Positions 23,083-33,517 of a DNA stretch of 64,000 nt are shown piece by piece (the stretch's first letter is position 1; each line of letters opens with the position of its first letter). Origin of the DNA: Haliclona indistincta. Taxonomy: Eukaryota; Porifera; Demospongiae; Haplosclerida; Chalinidae. The position numbers were made by a program, and so were the translations under genes. A model generated the notes under the pieces. The model did not search any database. It was not told the origin of the DNA and saw nothing but the letters and a program-made list of their open reading frames with translations. Where the stretch lies: positions 11,515,429 through 11,579,428 of the forward strand of contig OZ024790.1 of the NCBI GenBank assembly GCA_964017065.1, in the 5' to 3' direction.

Positions 23083-23226
23083 GACGGCAGTAAACAGTGT
23101 GACACTAACACAACGACTGCGGAATGTGCACATACACTGATTCTAATAGTAGAGCGGATCTGAACGCTTTTTAAATTAAACCACGAGGAGGGAGGAGCGA
23201 GTGGGCAGTTATTAGAAGCGTGCTGC
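23083..23226. promoter_or_regulatory. Likely promoter/5' region of the minus-strand modular gene
   Basis: Lies directly upstream of the start codon at 23082. An upstream in-frame ATG at 23133 is also possible. No TATA box or other diagnostic element is visible; placement rests on the exon model alone. Confidence 0.3.
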
Positions 23227-23228
23227 TT

Positions 23229-23515
23229 GAAGTACAACGATAAGAGTGCAGCTGTACTCGCATGTACTGGAGGAATAGGCCCCGCCGCTACTTTGACTCT
23301 GAAAAGAATTGGAAACCTTCTTGCTGAAAAACATGATTCTTCCTATGGTCAGATAATGGGTTTTCTGAGGATCAAGTCGACTGAGTTTCGCTCTACTCTG
23401 CAGTGCACTCCACACTCATGTGCTTGCGAGGAACCAGATCCACAAAATCAAAGCCCTTTAACCTGAAGACAGATACCCTAACTTTAGCCATTGCAGAGGG
23501 CAATGGATCCGGTTA
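23229..23515 (+). pseudogene. Fragment of a reverse-transcriptase polyprotein tail
   Basis: The open frame 'AEKHDSSYGQIMGFLRIKS', followed after a frame change by 'LMCLRGTRSTKSK', resembles the conserved end of retroelement polyproteins common in cnidarians and sponges (layout: ...W-[IL]-R-x-[RK]-x-S-F-x-L-L-x-[SA]-[AL]-[IL]-x-C-[LI]-R-G-[ST]-R). It needs a frameshift near 23400 and has no upstream domains, so it is a dead fragment. Confidence 0.45.
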
Positions 23516-24389
23516 ATATTTTTCTCTACAAATCTGAATTGGTCCTATACTTAAATTTTATTTTACCTACTCGTTACATCTAGCACGTACCTGTCTTAAT
23601 AACATTTTGTTGGTCGCATAAGAGTGCAGCTCGGAGTGCAGTGACTACAAACAAACCAAGCAGTCCCTCCAAGTATGGTTCCGCCTGGATTGTCTACTTT
23701 TGATGTTTGTATTTATGTCCATGTACAGATCATGTGTTGCTGCCTGTGTACTTATTATAACACAGTCCTTAATTCCTTCCTTGTGCAGGAATGCTCAGTT
23801 CTATAGTCAGAGAGAGATAGGCTAATACTATGACAGAACAATGCCTCTCTATCAAAAATTGGAATCTATGAAAAAATCATGTATGTGAAAATTAGTGTAT
23901 GAATAGAACTACACTGAAACTTTCAAATAAAAGACACGATTGTTATGACTTTGTGTTTGTTAAAGAGGTTGTTCACAGCTGGTCACAGAAATGTTGTTAA
24001 AATTAAAAATGTATTGGTATAATAAACAAGAACTGCAACAGTGTCTTTTGATGATGGCTAATAATTATTGTGTGTGTTACTCTAAATAGCCTTTATTGGG
24101 AGATCACACTACATTATGCTGTAGATGTGGAATATTTGGGGCAAAATAAGTTTATTACAAGCTTAAGTTAAGTTTCACGTAATGCAATTTCATGTATGAA
24201 GCTTTAAGAACCCCATAACTAAAATCCGTGCTATAAATTTTGTAGGTCACCAAAAAAGTAGTATATGTGTCATGCATTGGTAACATGCATGGTTTGTGTG
24301 TATAATTCATGTGTGTCTTCTAAGATACAGAGAAGTTAGCTAATAGTGTTTCATTCGAGAGTAGAGTGTCTAACTCTACTCTCGACTCT
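23516..24389. other. Intergenic, no gene recognised
   Basis: AT-rich sequence between the retroelement scrap and the start of homology of the PARS2 pseudogene. No supported exon. Confidence 0.5.
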
Positions 24390-25134
24390 CTACAAAAAAA
24401 GATTTTCTCTCGTGCACAAGTGGTTTTATCTGTGGTTTTGTGTTTATATATTTGAGACTAAGTTTCGTTACGAGACATGTCCGAGACAAGGTCTACTGAG
24501 AACAAAGGAGTTCCTAATGAAAGGCAATAATACGCTAAAACTAGTGCTTGAAAATTAATTAATGCTTTGTGCTTTCACTCTAGCAAACATAAATTTCTGT
24601 AACTCTTTATAAGTTATCTTTTCACAGATATGTACAGCTTTGATTTAACCGAGGAAGATGCTAAAACTGCCTACAAAAAAGTCTGCTCTGCTTATGAAAG
24701 CTTTTCGATCGACTCCATCTACCTGTCCAGAAAGGTAAGGTATCAAATTTTGGGTGTGAGGGTTCAAATTTTGGGTGCTGGTTCAAATTTTATGTTTTGC
24801 TCTTTCAGTTGAAACTGACACTGGTACCATTGGAGGATCCTTGTCACATGAGTATCATGTGATCTCTCAAATCGGTGAAGATACCATTTATACGTGTGAA
24901 AGGTAGCAGCGTACTTGGTCTCGAGTTTGAACTATCTCTGTGTTTTGTAAGATGTGGATGCGCCTCAAATTCAGAGCTGGTCAGCAAGGAAGCGTTGACT
25001 CTTCCTCAATGCCCTCACACCAGCGAAACAGTCCGCTGAATAAAGAACAAGCAATCGAGGTCAGTGAGTCTATGTAAACCATTACCTGAGAGGTTTCTGG
25101 TATTTTATATACCTCACGCTTTTCTGTTGGGTAC

Positions 25135-26441
25135 CAGTGTTCTCGCTAGGCCTTTTTTGAGGGGGTTTACCCCCTTGGATTGTAGCAAAACCCCCTTGGA
25201 TGTCTGCTAAAAATGTTAAACGAATGGATAGTAAAGGAAAAAAACATGCTGAAAGCTGGATTCGAACCCTTGTTCTTGACTTCCTCACCCCAATCCTCTA
25301 ACCATTTGACCAAACTGCCAACATAATAGTTGTTGCGATAGGTGTCAATAACATACCAGATAACATACAGTGCTTCCAGCTTAGTCGCTCCACTTTTTAA
25401 TTTTTTGCAACCATGAAATATTTTCGCATGTAAAAATTTTATTTCAATAGCTATATGCATGATTCTTGGAATAGACGTAGTTACATCATATCTCTATCAG
25501 AATGTCAATTCAGGAGGATACAGAATGAACCGTAATGTTTGTACGACATCAAACATGATAGGAACTGGTGCGACTATTGCAGTAGCTACTTTTTAAGAGT
25601 GAACTCAAAAATTACTTCGAGTTAAGAACACACACTTCACTTCAAGTAAATATAGTGCCTTTTACACTGGTATACCAAGAATTGAACATTATCTTTGCGC
25701 GCAGACTTTTTCAGAGCTTGTTGAAGCGTTGAAATTGGAGGTTTTCAATGCCCTGGACTTTTTAAGATCAAACTTCAGAAACCTTTCGAGTTAAGAAAAA
25801 TCCCTTTAGTTTTATAATGATAGGTATATGATACATCCATAAAACAGAATTCAGGCCTGTATCTTTATCGCTTTGCAAGTAGCGATTGCGTTTGTGATAC
25901 TACTCGACGTTGCCGTCGAATTGCTGTCTTACTGATGACGTCGCTACTTCACTCGTACGTTGTATGACGACATCGAGTGTGCCGCGTGCATCTGAAGCGC
26001 GCGCCAAGTGCCCGCCAAATGGCTGTTACTGAACTTGATCTGGTGTCTTTCACATCGCTAGTACGAGGGATTAAGTTTTACAATGTTTCGACAAGTGCAG
26101 TTCGTGTCGGAGATTTTGTTTGTGTTAAAGTTATTATAATCAGTTATTATTGACGTCACATGTTCATGATGATGTCACAACAAAAATTTATAATATAATA
26201 AAATGGCGACTTTGTATTGGTTCTATTGGAGCGACTCCACGGTGCTTGTGCAACGTAGTTCTCTGTTCCTGACTGTGAAAAGGTATGAAAACAAATGGTA
26301 AGTGCAAAATACAACTTAAACTTGCAAAAATGATGCAAAACGTGCAAGTATGAAAAAGTGGATCGACTAAGCTGGAAGCACTGTAGCAGTTAGGTATGTT
26401 AAAATTCCCCCCTTGGATTTAAAATTCTAGCGAGAACACTG
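25135..26441. mobile_element. 1.3-kb hAT-like element in exon 9 of the PARS2 pseudogene
   Basis: The ends CAGTGTTCTCGCTAG and CTAGCGAGAACACTG are perfect 15-bp inverted repeats, with 8-bp target duplications TTGGGTAC (25127-25134 and 26442-26449). CAGTG ends plus an 8-bp duplication indicate the hAT superfamily. The interior is AT-rich without transposase and includes a tRNA-like block. The homologous exon in the intact gene is uninterrupted. Confidence 0.9.
25250..25323 (-). repeat. tRNA-like sequence with intact A and B boxes (tRNA-derived SINE or pseudo-tRNA)
   Basis: On the minus strand the B box GGTTCGAATCC (25258-25268) matches the consensus exactly and the A box TGGTCAAATGG (25302-25312) fits TRGYNNARNNG. 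The spacing resembles a tRNA, but the outer ends do not form a convincing 7-bp acceptor stem, so I do not call a functional tRNA. It sits inside the hAT-like element. Confidence 0.55.
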
Positions 26442-27119
26442 TTGGGTACCATGTATTCTAGCATATCCGACGCTAGTATTCTGAATGTATGCAGGTGAGC
26501 AAATATTCTCAATATTGACGCATGCTTTGACATATTTATTTTGTTCAGTCCGCTACAGATGGGTTGCTATGGTATCGGGATCACGAGGCTACTCCTGACT
26601 CTGGTAGAACACTCACTCACGAAGCACAATGGTCGCATGATATGGCCCAGAGGGCTAGCCCCTTTCTCTGTTTGTGTTGCACCTCTTTGCCACAAAGAGG
26701 TAAGACATCTCTCCAACATGCATGTACGCAGACAGTGAATAAGAGATGGATAATTTTGTGTCTTTGATGACAATGTAATTGTGTTGTGCATGACTTACAC
26801 ACTTAAACTATCCATTTGCATGTACTTTACAGAGGGGTCCGATTTACGGAACGAGATTTCACTGAGTTCAGAGTGATTTCACTGATATAATTAAGTGTGG
26901 GTGTTAGTACACTGGAAATGCTGAGTATACAGAAAAATATGGTGATTACAGCGGTGGTGGTTTCATGATTTCAACTAATTTTACCAGTCAGCGTACAAGA
27001 TTTCACTTGTGTCGTGTCCCTCGTACTATACAGGGTTAAAATCGTGTCGTTGGGCTGCATTCAGATAATGTCTATAGCCAGAGCATTTCATTATCTCTCA
27101 TTCCAGGATTCAGAGTTAA

Positions 27120-27718
27120 CTCTTTAGGGACTGAATTATTTTGACGAAAATTCGACTTGCTCTAAACTGACAGTTTGTCTTGCATTTTCTACAACATGCA
27201 GTACGTTAGCTGTTCCAAACTAGCACTGTTGTTTCCTGGTATGTCAAAGTTTACAACCATGTACTAAACTCTGAGATGGCCACTCCCACTTCGGAACTGA
27301 AGCCGCTTAAGTGCTGCGACCTCGTCATTTTCCAGCCAATTTTGGTCTTCGTTTAGCCCTTGTGACTGATACAAAAACCTGGTGGTGTCCAGGTGAGCAA
27401 ACGGCATAGTTTAGACCATATTCCATGCCCAAGTATGCATTTCCGGGCATCCTGAAGCCTTAAAAATGCCAAAAGTGGCGAGGGGCTCCGCCCCTTCAAA
27501 CCCCAGGTTAACGGGGGGACACCCCCCTTTAAAATTCCCCCCGTGCTGTACGTTTTAGTGGGGAGGGTGCGCCGAAAAACAGGTGGTTTTTTTAGGTAAA
27601 GTCATCTTTTGCAAATAAACTGGATTTGACCTTTCTAGAGCACTTTTTGCACTTTCTATGACATCTAGAGTAGGCGGAGTCAATTATGGCGGTTAAAGCC
27701 GCTATAGGCCTTAAAGGG
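27120..27718. mobile_element. 599-bp piggyBac-like MITE in exon 11 of the PARS2 pseudogene
   Basis: Flanked by TTAA on both sides (27116-27119 and 27719-27722) at a site that reads 'cagagTTAAtgaag' in the intact gene. The ends CTCTTTAGGGAC and GGCCTTAAAGGG are inverted. It shares its interior with the element at 3990-4554 in the opposite orientation. Nonautonomous. Confidence 0.88.
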
Positions 27719-27876
27719 TTAATGAAGAAAGGTCACAAACTATACGATAAGCTACAGAGCCAGTTACCAGATGATGTGATACTAGAGGACAGACTACATT
27801 AATTTTGTCGATTAGTAAACGACTTCGACACATTGAGCTCCTGGGATATCCCATTACAATAGTGTTGGGCAAAAAG

Positions 27877-28186
27877 TAGGGCTGGGACCAAGGTTTGAAT
27901 ATTCGAACATTCGTTCGTAAACAAAACATTCGAAGTTTTTATCTCCTTTCGAACATTCGTGCCACACCCACTATTGCTCAAAAATGCTATTTATATACAT
28001 AGATAAGGCATTAATTTGATAATGAATCAATCTGTAGCTATAGTGAGGTCATAAAACTAATTTTTGTCATAATGATGTGTTTTTGTTTGTTACCATTAAT
28101 TTAATGCACAAAGAATGATTCGAACATTCGTTCGTTTGTTCAACAGAATGTTCGATAGTTCACTATGTACATTCATCCCACCCCTA
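27877..28186. mobile_element. 310-bp hAT-like MITE
   Basis: The ends TAGGGCTGGGA and TCCCACCCCTA, with an 8-bp duplication GCAAAAAG (27869-27876 and 28187-28194), are characteristic of hAT MITEs. The interior has several 'gaacattcg' palindromic motifs. It is inserted exactly at the last bases of exon 11 of the pseudogene, displacing the donor. Confidence 0.9.
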
Positions 28187-28606
28187 GCAAAAAGGTATGC
28201 ACACATGAAAATATTTACCTGTTAGTATAAATTATGTAACAAATGAACTACACAGCTTCTAAACCAACTGGTCTCTAGACCTATGAAACACGATTTTTTT
28301 TCACGAGTTCACGAAGTGGAACAGAACAATAAATTTGCCTCAAAAACAAATTGGTATTGAGCTTTTTGAATCATGAAATAATTATAATAGATCATGTCAA
28401 ATTAATAAATTATTTCATTTTGTGAAATTTTGACCGCTCCCTATACTGTGATAGTATGTTGTGTGTCTCTATTGTAGACTGGTACAGGTCATGTTGAATT
28501 GCGCTACCAGGAAGGCTCAGAGATGGTTGTGGAGACTGTCTTAGAATCTGAAGCAGTAGAGAGAACTATGTCTAAACTGGTTGTATTATTGTCTTCTCTG
28601 TTATGA

Positions 28607-29531
28607 CATTTTTCGCATCTTGTGTACATGTGTGCAAATTGTGGTTAACACTCTCATCATCTCAGTTAATTATTTTGCTAATAGTAGCAGGGTGTCGCTA
28701 GGAACCACAAGCAGTTGATGAAGAGCTTGTTCTGTCAGACATGGTTGGTGGTTTCTGAGGCAAGTTATCGATGAAGAACTATGCATGAGTCCTACAGCTT
28801 CTTTTGAAGCACATTATTGTAATGAGGACATGACTGTTTGAGGATACTGTGTCTCAGCAAATCATTTATGCAATTGGAGTGGTTATGGGAGATGAGAAAA
28901 TATGGATCCAGACAGGTTTGCTCCCAGATCTAAACACGCCAGACGAGGTGTCGAGTGTCGTCCTTTTATCCATCAGAATCTAAAAAATAATAAACTCTTT
29001 AAAATTGAGACGTTAATGCCTTTCTGAAAAAGCTGTAGCCATTATTTGCAGTGAATATTGGTTTTGGCACACATCCCAATACATTCCTTAGGGTCATATT
29101 ACCTTAGAACAGTTGCTAGAAAGTATGTTACTAAAATGGTTAAGAAGATGAAGCCATTATTGTTAATGACACTGCCGATAAAAGGGCGTGGTCATTTTCT
29201 GGTATTTTGCAGCGGATAGACAATTTGGCACATATCGCATCTTATTCCTTGGGGTCAAATTACCGTAAAACAGTTGAGTTATCCTCTCCTAAATTAAATG
29301 CATGCAATCTTAGTCAGGGCCTAGACTAAAGGCGATAGATAAACTGGTGGAATTGGTCATTCTAGTTCATAGCTGTAGTGTGTAACAATTTCGGTTAACA
29401 TGCATTATGCATATGATCATAATTATAAAGACGTGTGTGATGGTGGCTTATTGGAAGTGGGCATGTTGCATTATACCTCATCATTATTCATAGATAGAAA
29501 CCCCGCCTCTCCACCACGTGTATTCGTCTTG
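28607..29531. other. Intergenic; no gene recognised
   Basis: Separates the pseudogene from the intact PARS2. Two diverged blocks at about 29030-29110 and 29200-29275 ('tttggcacacatcccaata' and 'tttggcacatatcgcatct') look like an old local duplication. The last ~130 bp should contain the PARS2 promoter. Confidence 0.5.
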
Positions 29532-32500
29532 ATGTCTTTCGCTCTCAGGTTTCTAGGTCGTTTAGGCGAGACAGTGGACAGATGCAGAGCGCGTATCACC
29601 GCCACTTCCATGTTTCTTCTGAATCGCGACGTCGAACTGCCGCAAAATACAGCAGCAAGTCACAAAGTAAACAAGCTAGGAGAGTAGTTTGTAGATCACC
29701 TTTGATCGCTCCCTCTAGTGGTTGCTTGAGGCCGGCTTCATCAAGCAGTCGTGTTCAGGCGTCTACTACATGCTCCCGTTGGCGCACAGAACACTGGAGA
29801 ATATCATCTACCTTGTAGAACAGGAGATGACCAGAGTGGGCGGGGCTAGAATGATTGCACCTATTTTGACGCCATCAGCACTTTGGAAAAAATCAGGTGA
29901 AAATGATTTCACTGCTGTACGTTTTCACTGTGATGTAATGCCCAATACCTAGGACGGTGGGATGATATTAGTCAGGAGCTTTTTCGGCTCAAAGATGAAG
30001 ACGACAGTCGATACTGTATTGCTCCAGTAAGCACTATATCTTTCCTGTGCTGCTACTCTTAATTTTGAATTGATTAGACACACGAGGAAGCGTTCACGAC
30101 ACTTGCAAAAGAAGAGGTCTTGAAAAAACTTCAACTACCACTGAAGCTGTATCAGGTCAATTTTCCTCTGATGCACAGGTGGTCTTATCTGTGGTTTTGT
30201 GTTTATGTTCAGATTGAGACTAAGTTTCGTAACGAGACACGTCCGAGACAAGGCCTACTGAGGACAAAAGAGTTCCTAATGAAAGGCGAAACACAATGCT
30301 ATAACTAGTGCTTGAAATTGATGCTTTATGCTTTCACTCCAGCAAGCATAACTTTCTGCATCTCTTTATAAGTTCTCTTTCACAGATATGTACAGCTTTG
30401 ATTTAACCGAGGATGATTCTAGAACTGCCTACAACAAAGTCTGCTCTGCTTATGATAGGCTTTTCGATCGACTCAGTCTACCTATTAGGAAAGGTAAGAC
30501 ATCATATTTTGGGTTCGCTGGTTCAAATTTTTTATGTTTTGCTCTTTCAGTTGAAGCTGACACTGGCACCATTGGAGGATCCTTGTCACATGAGTATCAT
30601 GTGATCTCTCAAATTGGTGAAGATACCATTTATACTTGTGAAAGGTACCAACTTATTTGGTCTTGAGTTTGAACTATCTCTGTGTTTTGTAGATGTGGAT
30701 GCGCCTCAAATTCAGAGCTAGTCAGCAAGGAAGCGTTGACTCTGCCTCAATGCCCTCACACCAGCGAAACATGTCCGCTGAATAAAGAACAAGCGATCGA
30801 GGTCAGTGAATCTATGTAAAGCATTACCTGAGAGGTTTCTTGTATTTCAGATAGCTCACGCTTTTCTGTTGGGCACCAAGTATTCTAGCATATTCGACGC
30901 TAGTATTCTGAATGTATGCGGGTAGGCAAATATTCTCAATATTGGTGCATGCCTCTTAACATTGTTTATTTTGTTCAGTCCGCTTCAGATGGGTTGCTAT
31001 GGTATCGGCATCACAAGGCTACTCCAGACTCTGGTAGAACACTCACTCACGAAGCACAATGGCCGCATGATATGGCCCAGAGGACTAGCCCCTTTCTCTG
31101 TTTGTGTTGCACCTCTTTGCCACAAAGAGGTAAGACATCTCTCCAACATGCATGTGCCCAGATAGAGAACGAGAGATAGAGAATTTTTGTGTCTTTGATG
31201 ACAATGTAATTGTGTTGTGCATGACATACGCACTTAAACTATCCATTTGCATGTACTTTACAAAGGGGTCCAGTTTAGCGTACGAGATTTCACTGATTTC
31301 AGGGTGATTTCACTGATATAATTAAGCGTGCGTGTTAATATACAGGAAATGCTGAAGTATACGGAAAGTATTTTCATGATTTCAACTGTGATTTTACCAT
31401 TCAGTGGACGAGATTTCACTTATGTCGGGCCCCTCGTACTTTACAGGGTTAAAATAGTGTCTTTGGGCTGGATAGATATTTTTGCATTCTGATACTGTCT
31501 ATAGCCAGGGCATTCAGCTATCTCTCTTTCCAGGATTCAGAGTTAATGAAGAAAGGTCACGAACTTTATGATAAGCTACAGAGCCAGTTGCCAGATGATG
31601 TGATACTAGAGGACAGACTACACTTGTCGATTGGTAAACGACTGCGACACATTGAGCTCCTAGTATATCCCATTACAATAGTGTTGGGCAAAAAGGTACA
31701 TACACATGAAAATATTTACCTGTTAGTATAAATTATGTAACAAATGAACTACAGTGGAACCTCTCTAAAGCGGACACCATTGGAACCCACCAATAATGTC
31801 CCCAATCGGGAGGTCAATAATTTGTGGGCGTGGCCAAGTTCGTCGCGCAGGACAAGGCAGGTTCGTCAAAACTGACTGAAACTGGAGTCTGTTGTACTTC
31901 ATGACAATCCAGGCATCACCACGAAGTATCTTTCAGGCCTTGCTCGATTCTTGGAATGATCTCCAGGATCAAGGTGACACGCACGCGGCACACTGTCCGC
32001 ACTATCGAGTGTGTTAATGTATTACGTTGGTTGTGTCGGACCCGAATATCGTGGCCGCAATACGGAATAGAGCTAGAGGTGGCCACTATTCGGAATGTTT
32101 TATTGTATTACGTCAATGGAGTTTCAATCGGGACAGCGCGTTAGTGGTCGCATTAGCGAGGTGTCCGCTATTGGGAATGTCCGTTAAGAGAGGTTCCACT
32201 GTACACAGCTTCTTTGTGCAAGCTTAAAAATCAATGCCTAAACCAACTGGTCTAGACCTATGAAACACGATTTTTTTCACGAGTTCACAAATTTGCCTCA
32301 AGTATTGAGCTTTTTAAATCATTAAATATAATAGATCATGTCAATTATTTCATCATGTCAAATGAAATAATTTTGACATGAAATATAATAGATCATGTCA
32401 AAATTATTTCATTATGTGAAATTTTGACCGCTCCCTATACTGTGTATGTGTTGTATCTCTCTTGTAGACTGGTACAAGTCATGTTGAATTACGCTACCAA

Positions 32501-32593
32501 GAAGGCTCAGAGGTGGTTGTGGAGACTGTCTTAGAATCTGAAGCAGTAGAGAGAACAATGTCTAAACTGGTTGCATTGTGTTCCTCGTCATGA
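29532..32593 (+). CDS. PARS2: Mitochondrial prolyl-tRNA synthetase (12 exons, 452 aa)
   Basis: Class II aminoacyl-tRNA synthetase that charges mitochondrial tRNA-Pro with proline. Exons: 29532-29666, 29719-29896, 29953-30026, 30078-30155, 30213-30285, 30386-30493, 30551-30644, 30693-30801, 30851-30921, 30979-31129, 31534-31695, 32468-32593. Phases agree throughout. The first 45 residues are rich in Arg and Ser/Thr, fitting a mitochondrial presequence. Then come the motif-1 region ([14 protein letters not shown]...), motif 2 (CIAPTHEEAF...[18 protein letters not shown]), the short insert with CxxC-like pairs ([16 protein letters not shown]), the '[20 protein letters not shown]' stretch, motif 3 ([11 protein letters not shown]) and a C-terminal anticodon-binding domain. 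Human PARS2 has 475 residues. Intron 5 appears to start with GC rather than GT. A damaged duplicate lies directly upstream. Confidence 0.95.
31752..32201. mobile_element. 450-bp Tc1/mariner-type MITE in PARS2 intron 11
   Basis: The ends CAGTGGAACCTCTCT and AGAGAGGTTCCACTG, about 24 bp with few mismatches, are flanked by TA dinucleotides. TA target sites and this terminus fit Tc1/mariner MITEs. The corresponding intron of the pseudogene lacks it, so it inserted after the duplication. Confidence 0.85.
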
Positions 32594-32759
32594 CATTTTT
32601 CGCATCTTGTGTACATGTGTGCAAATTGTGATTAGCACTCCAATCACCGCAGTTAATTATTTTTGCCCCAATCTAACATTAATTTAATCACCTCCTGGCT
32701 CTCTAAAATGTTAATTCAAGCAAAACTAAGTACATTGTCACTCACAAACATCACCTTTC

Positions 32760-33150
32760 CTCACCTCACTCCCTCCTCTTTTCCTTAGTAATAACCGTTT
32801 AGAGTGTGTGTATTCCTACAAATACTTAGGTGCACTTCTGTGCTCTAACCTCTCCTGGTCTCCTCACATAAGTCTGTCTGTTCTAAACCTATAAAAGTTT
32901 TAGGTACCATTTTTTCACCACTTATCGTTTCCCATCCCCAAAAAACTTTTTTCTGTCTATACTGTGCTCTCGTTCTTCTCCACTTATCCTATTGTTCCTC
33001 TGTCCTGTTCCTTCTGGTGATTCTCGGTCTCTTGAAAAGTTCAATACTTCACCCTCAAATTCTGCTCTAAAAATTGGTCTTCTAATTATTCCTCTCTTCT
33101 CAATTCCACTAACTTACCTACCCTCTCCTCTCGCCGGACTCAGGCTAAAC
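32760..33150 (+). pseudogene. Degraded non-LTR reverse transcriptase fragment
   Basis: One frame at about 32785-32880 reads 'NNRLECVYSYKYLGALLCSN' then 'LSWSPHISLSV', matching the 'YKYLG...LSWSPHI' segment of CR1/Jockey-type reverse transcriptases. Downstream the similarity needs frame changes. No start, no catalytic motif, clearly dead. Confidence 0.55.
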
Positions 33151-33163
33151 ATATACTTACTTT

Positions 33164-33214
33164 CAATGGTACCAGTGTCAGCTTCAACTGAAAGAGCAAA
33201 GCATAAAAAAATTT
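33164..33214 (-). pseudogene. 51-bp inverted scrap of PARS2 (intron 6/exon 7 junction)
   Basis: The reverse complement of this segment matches the end of intron 6 and start of exon 7 of PARS2 (about 30525-30577), including the 'gctctttcag' acceptor, with about two differences. It lies ~570 bp downstream of PARS2 on the opposite strand. Confidence 0.7.
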
Positions 33215-33517
33215 ACATGGGTAGGCGTATGCTAGCAGCACTACATGTAAATGGAGCTGTTGCTGTGTGGACTGAAACGATCGACTGATATAATAGGTCC
33301 CGAATCGTCCGCACACTTTGGAACACGTCACTTGGAGGCGAATTCCAACGTGGTTGTAGAAGCGGCAGACCATTCACTCACAAAATCTACATTCAGTGGT
33401 TAACTTGTACAAAAAGCTGTCCAAAAATCGATGATCTACTCTATAAATAATTATTTTGCCTCAAATTAATTTTTGACTACAATTGTACTCTAATAGTACA
33501 GTGTACACAGTCCATAC

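Larger units (their letters stand above)
24390..28606 (+). pseudogene. PARS2: Mitochondrial prolyl-tRNA synthetase pseudogene (5'-truncated duplicate of PARS2)
   Basis: Homologous to exons 5-12 and introns of the intact gene at 29532-32593; exons 1-4 are absent. Corresponding exons: about 24453-24525, 24628-24734, 24809-24902, 24952-25059, 25109-25134 plus 26450-26493 (split), 26549-26699, 27107-27119 plus 27723-27876 (split), 28478-28606. Lesions: exon-5 and exon-9 acceptor CAGs lost; 1-nt deletions in exon 6 (107 vs 108 nt) and exon 8 (108 vs 109 nt); an in-frame TAA in exon 11 at about 27800; a 1.3-kb hAT-like insertion in exon 9; a 0.6-kb piggyBac-like insertion in exon 11; and a 310-bp hAT-like MITE at the exon-11 donor. 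The motif-3 region ([11 protein letters not shown]) is still readable. Confidence 0.9.

Noticed and set aside
25250..25323. Functional tRNA gene
   Set aside because: A and B boxes are present, but the ends do not pair into an acceptor stem and it lies within a transposon.
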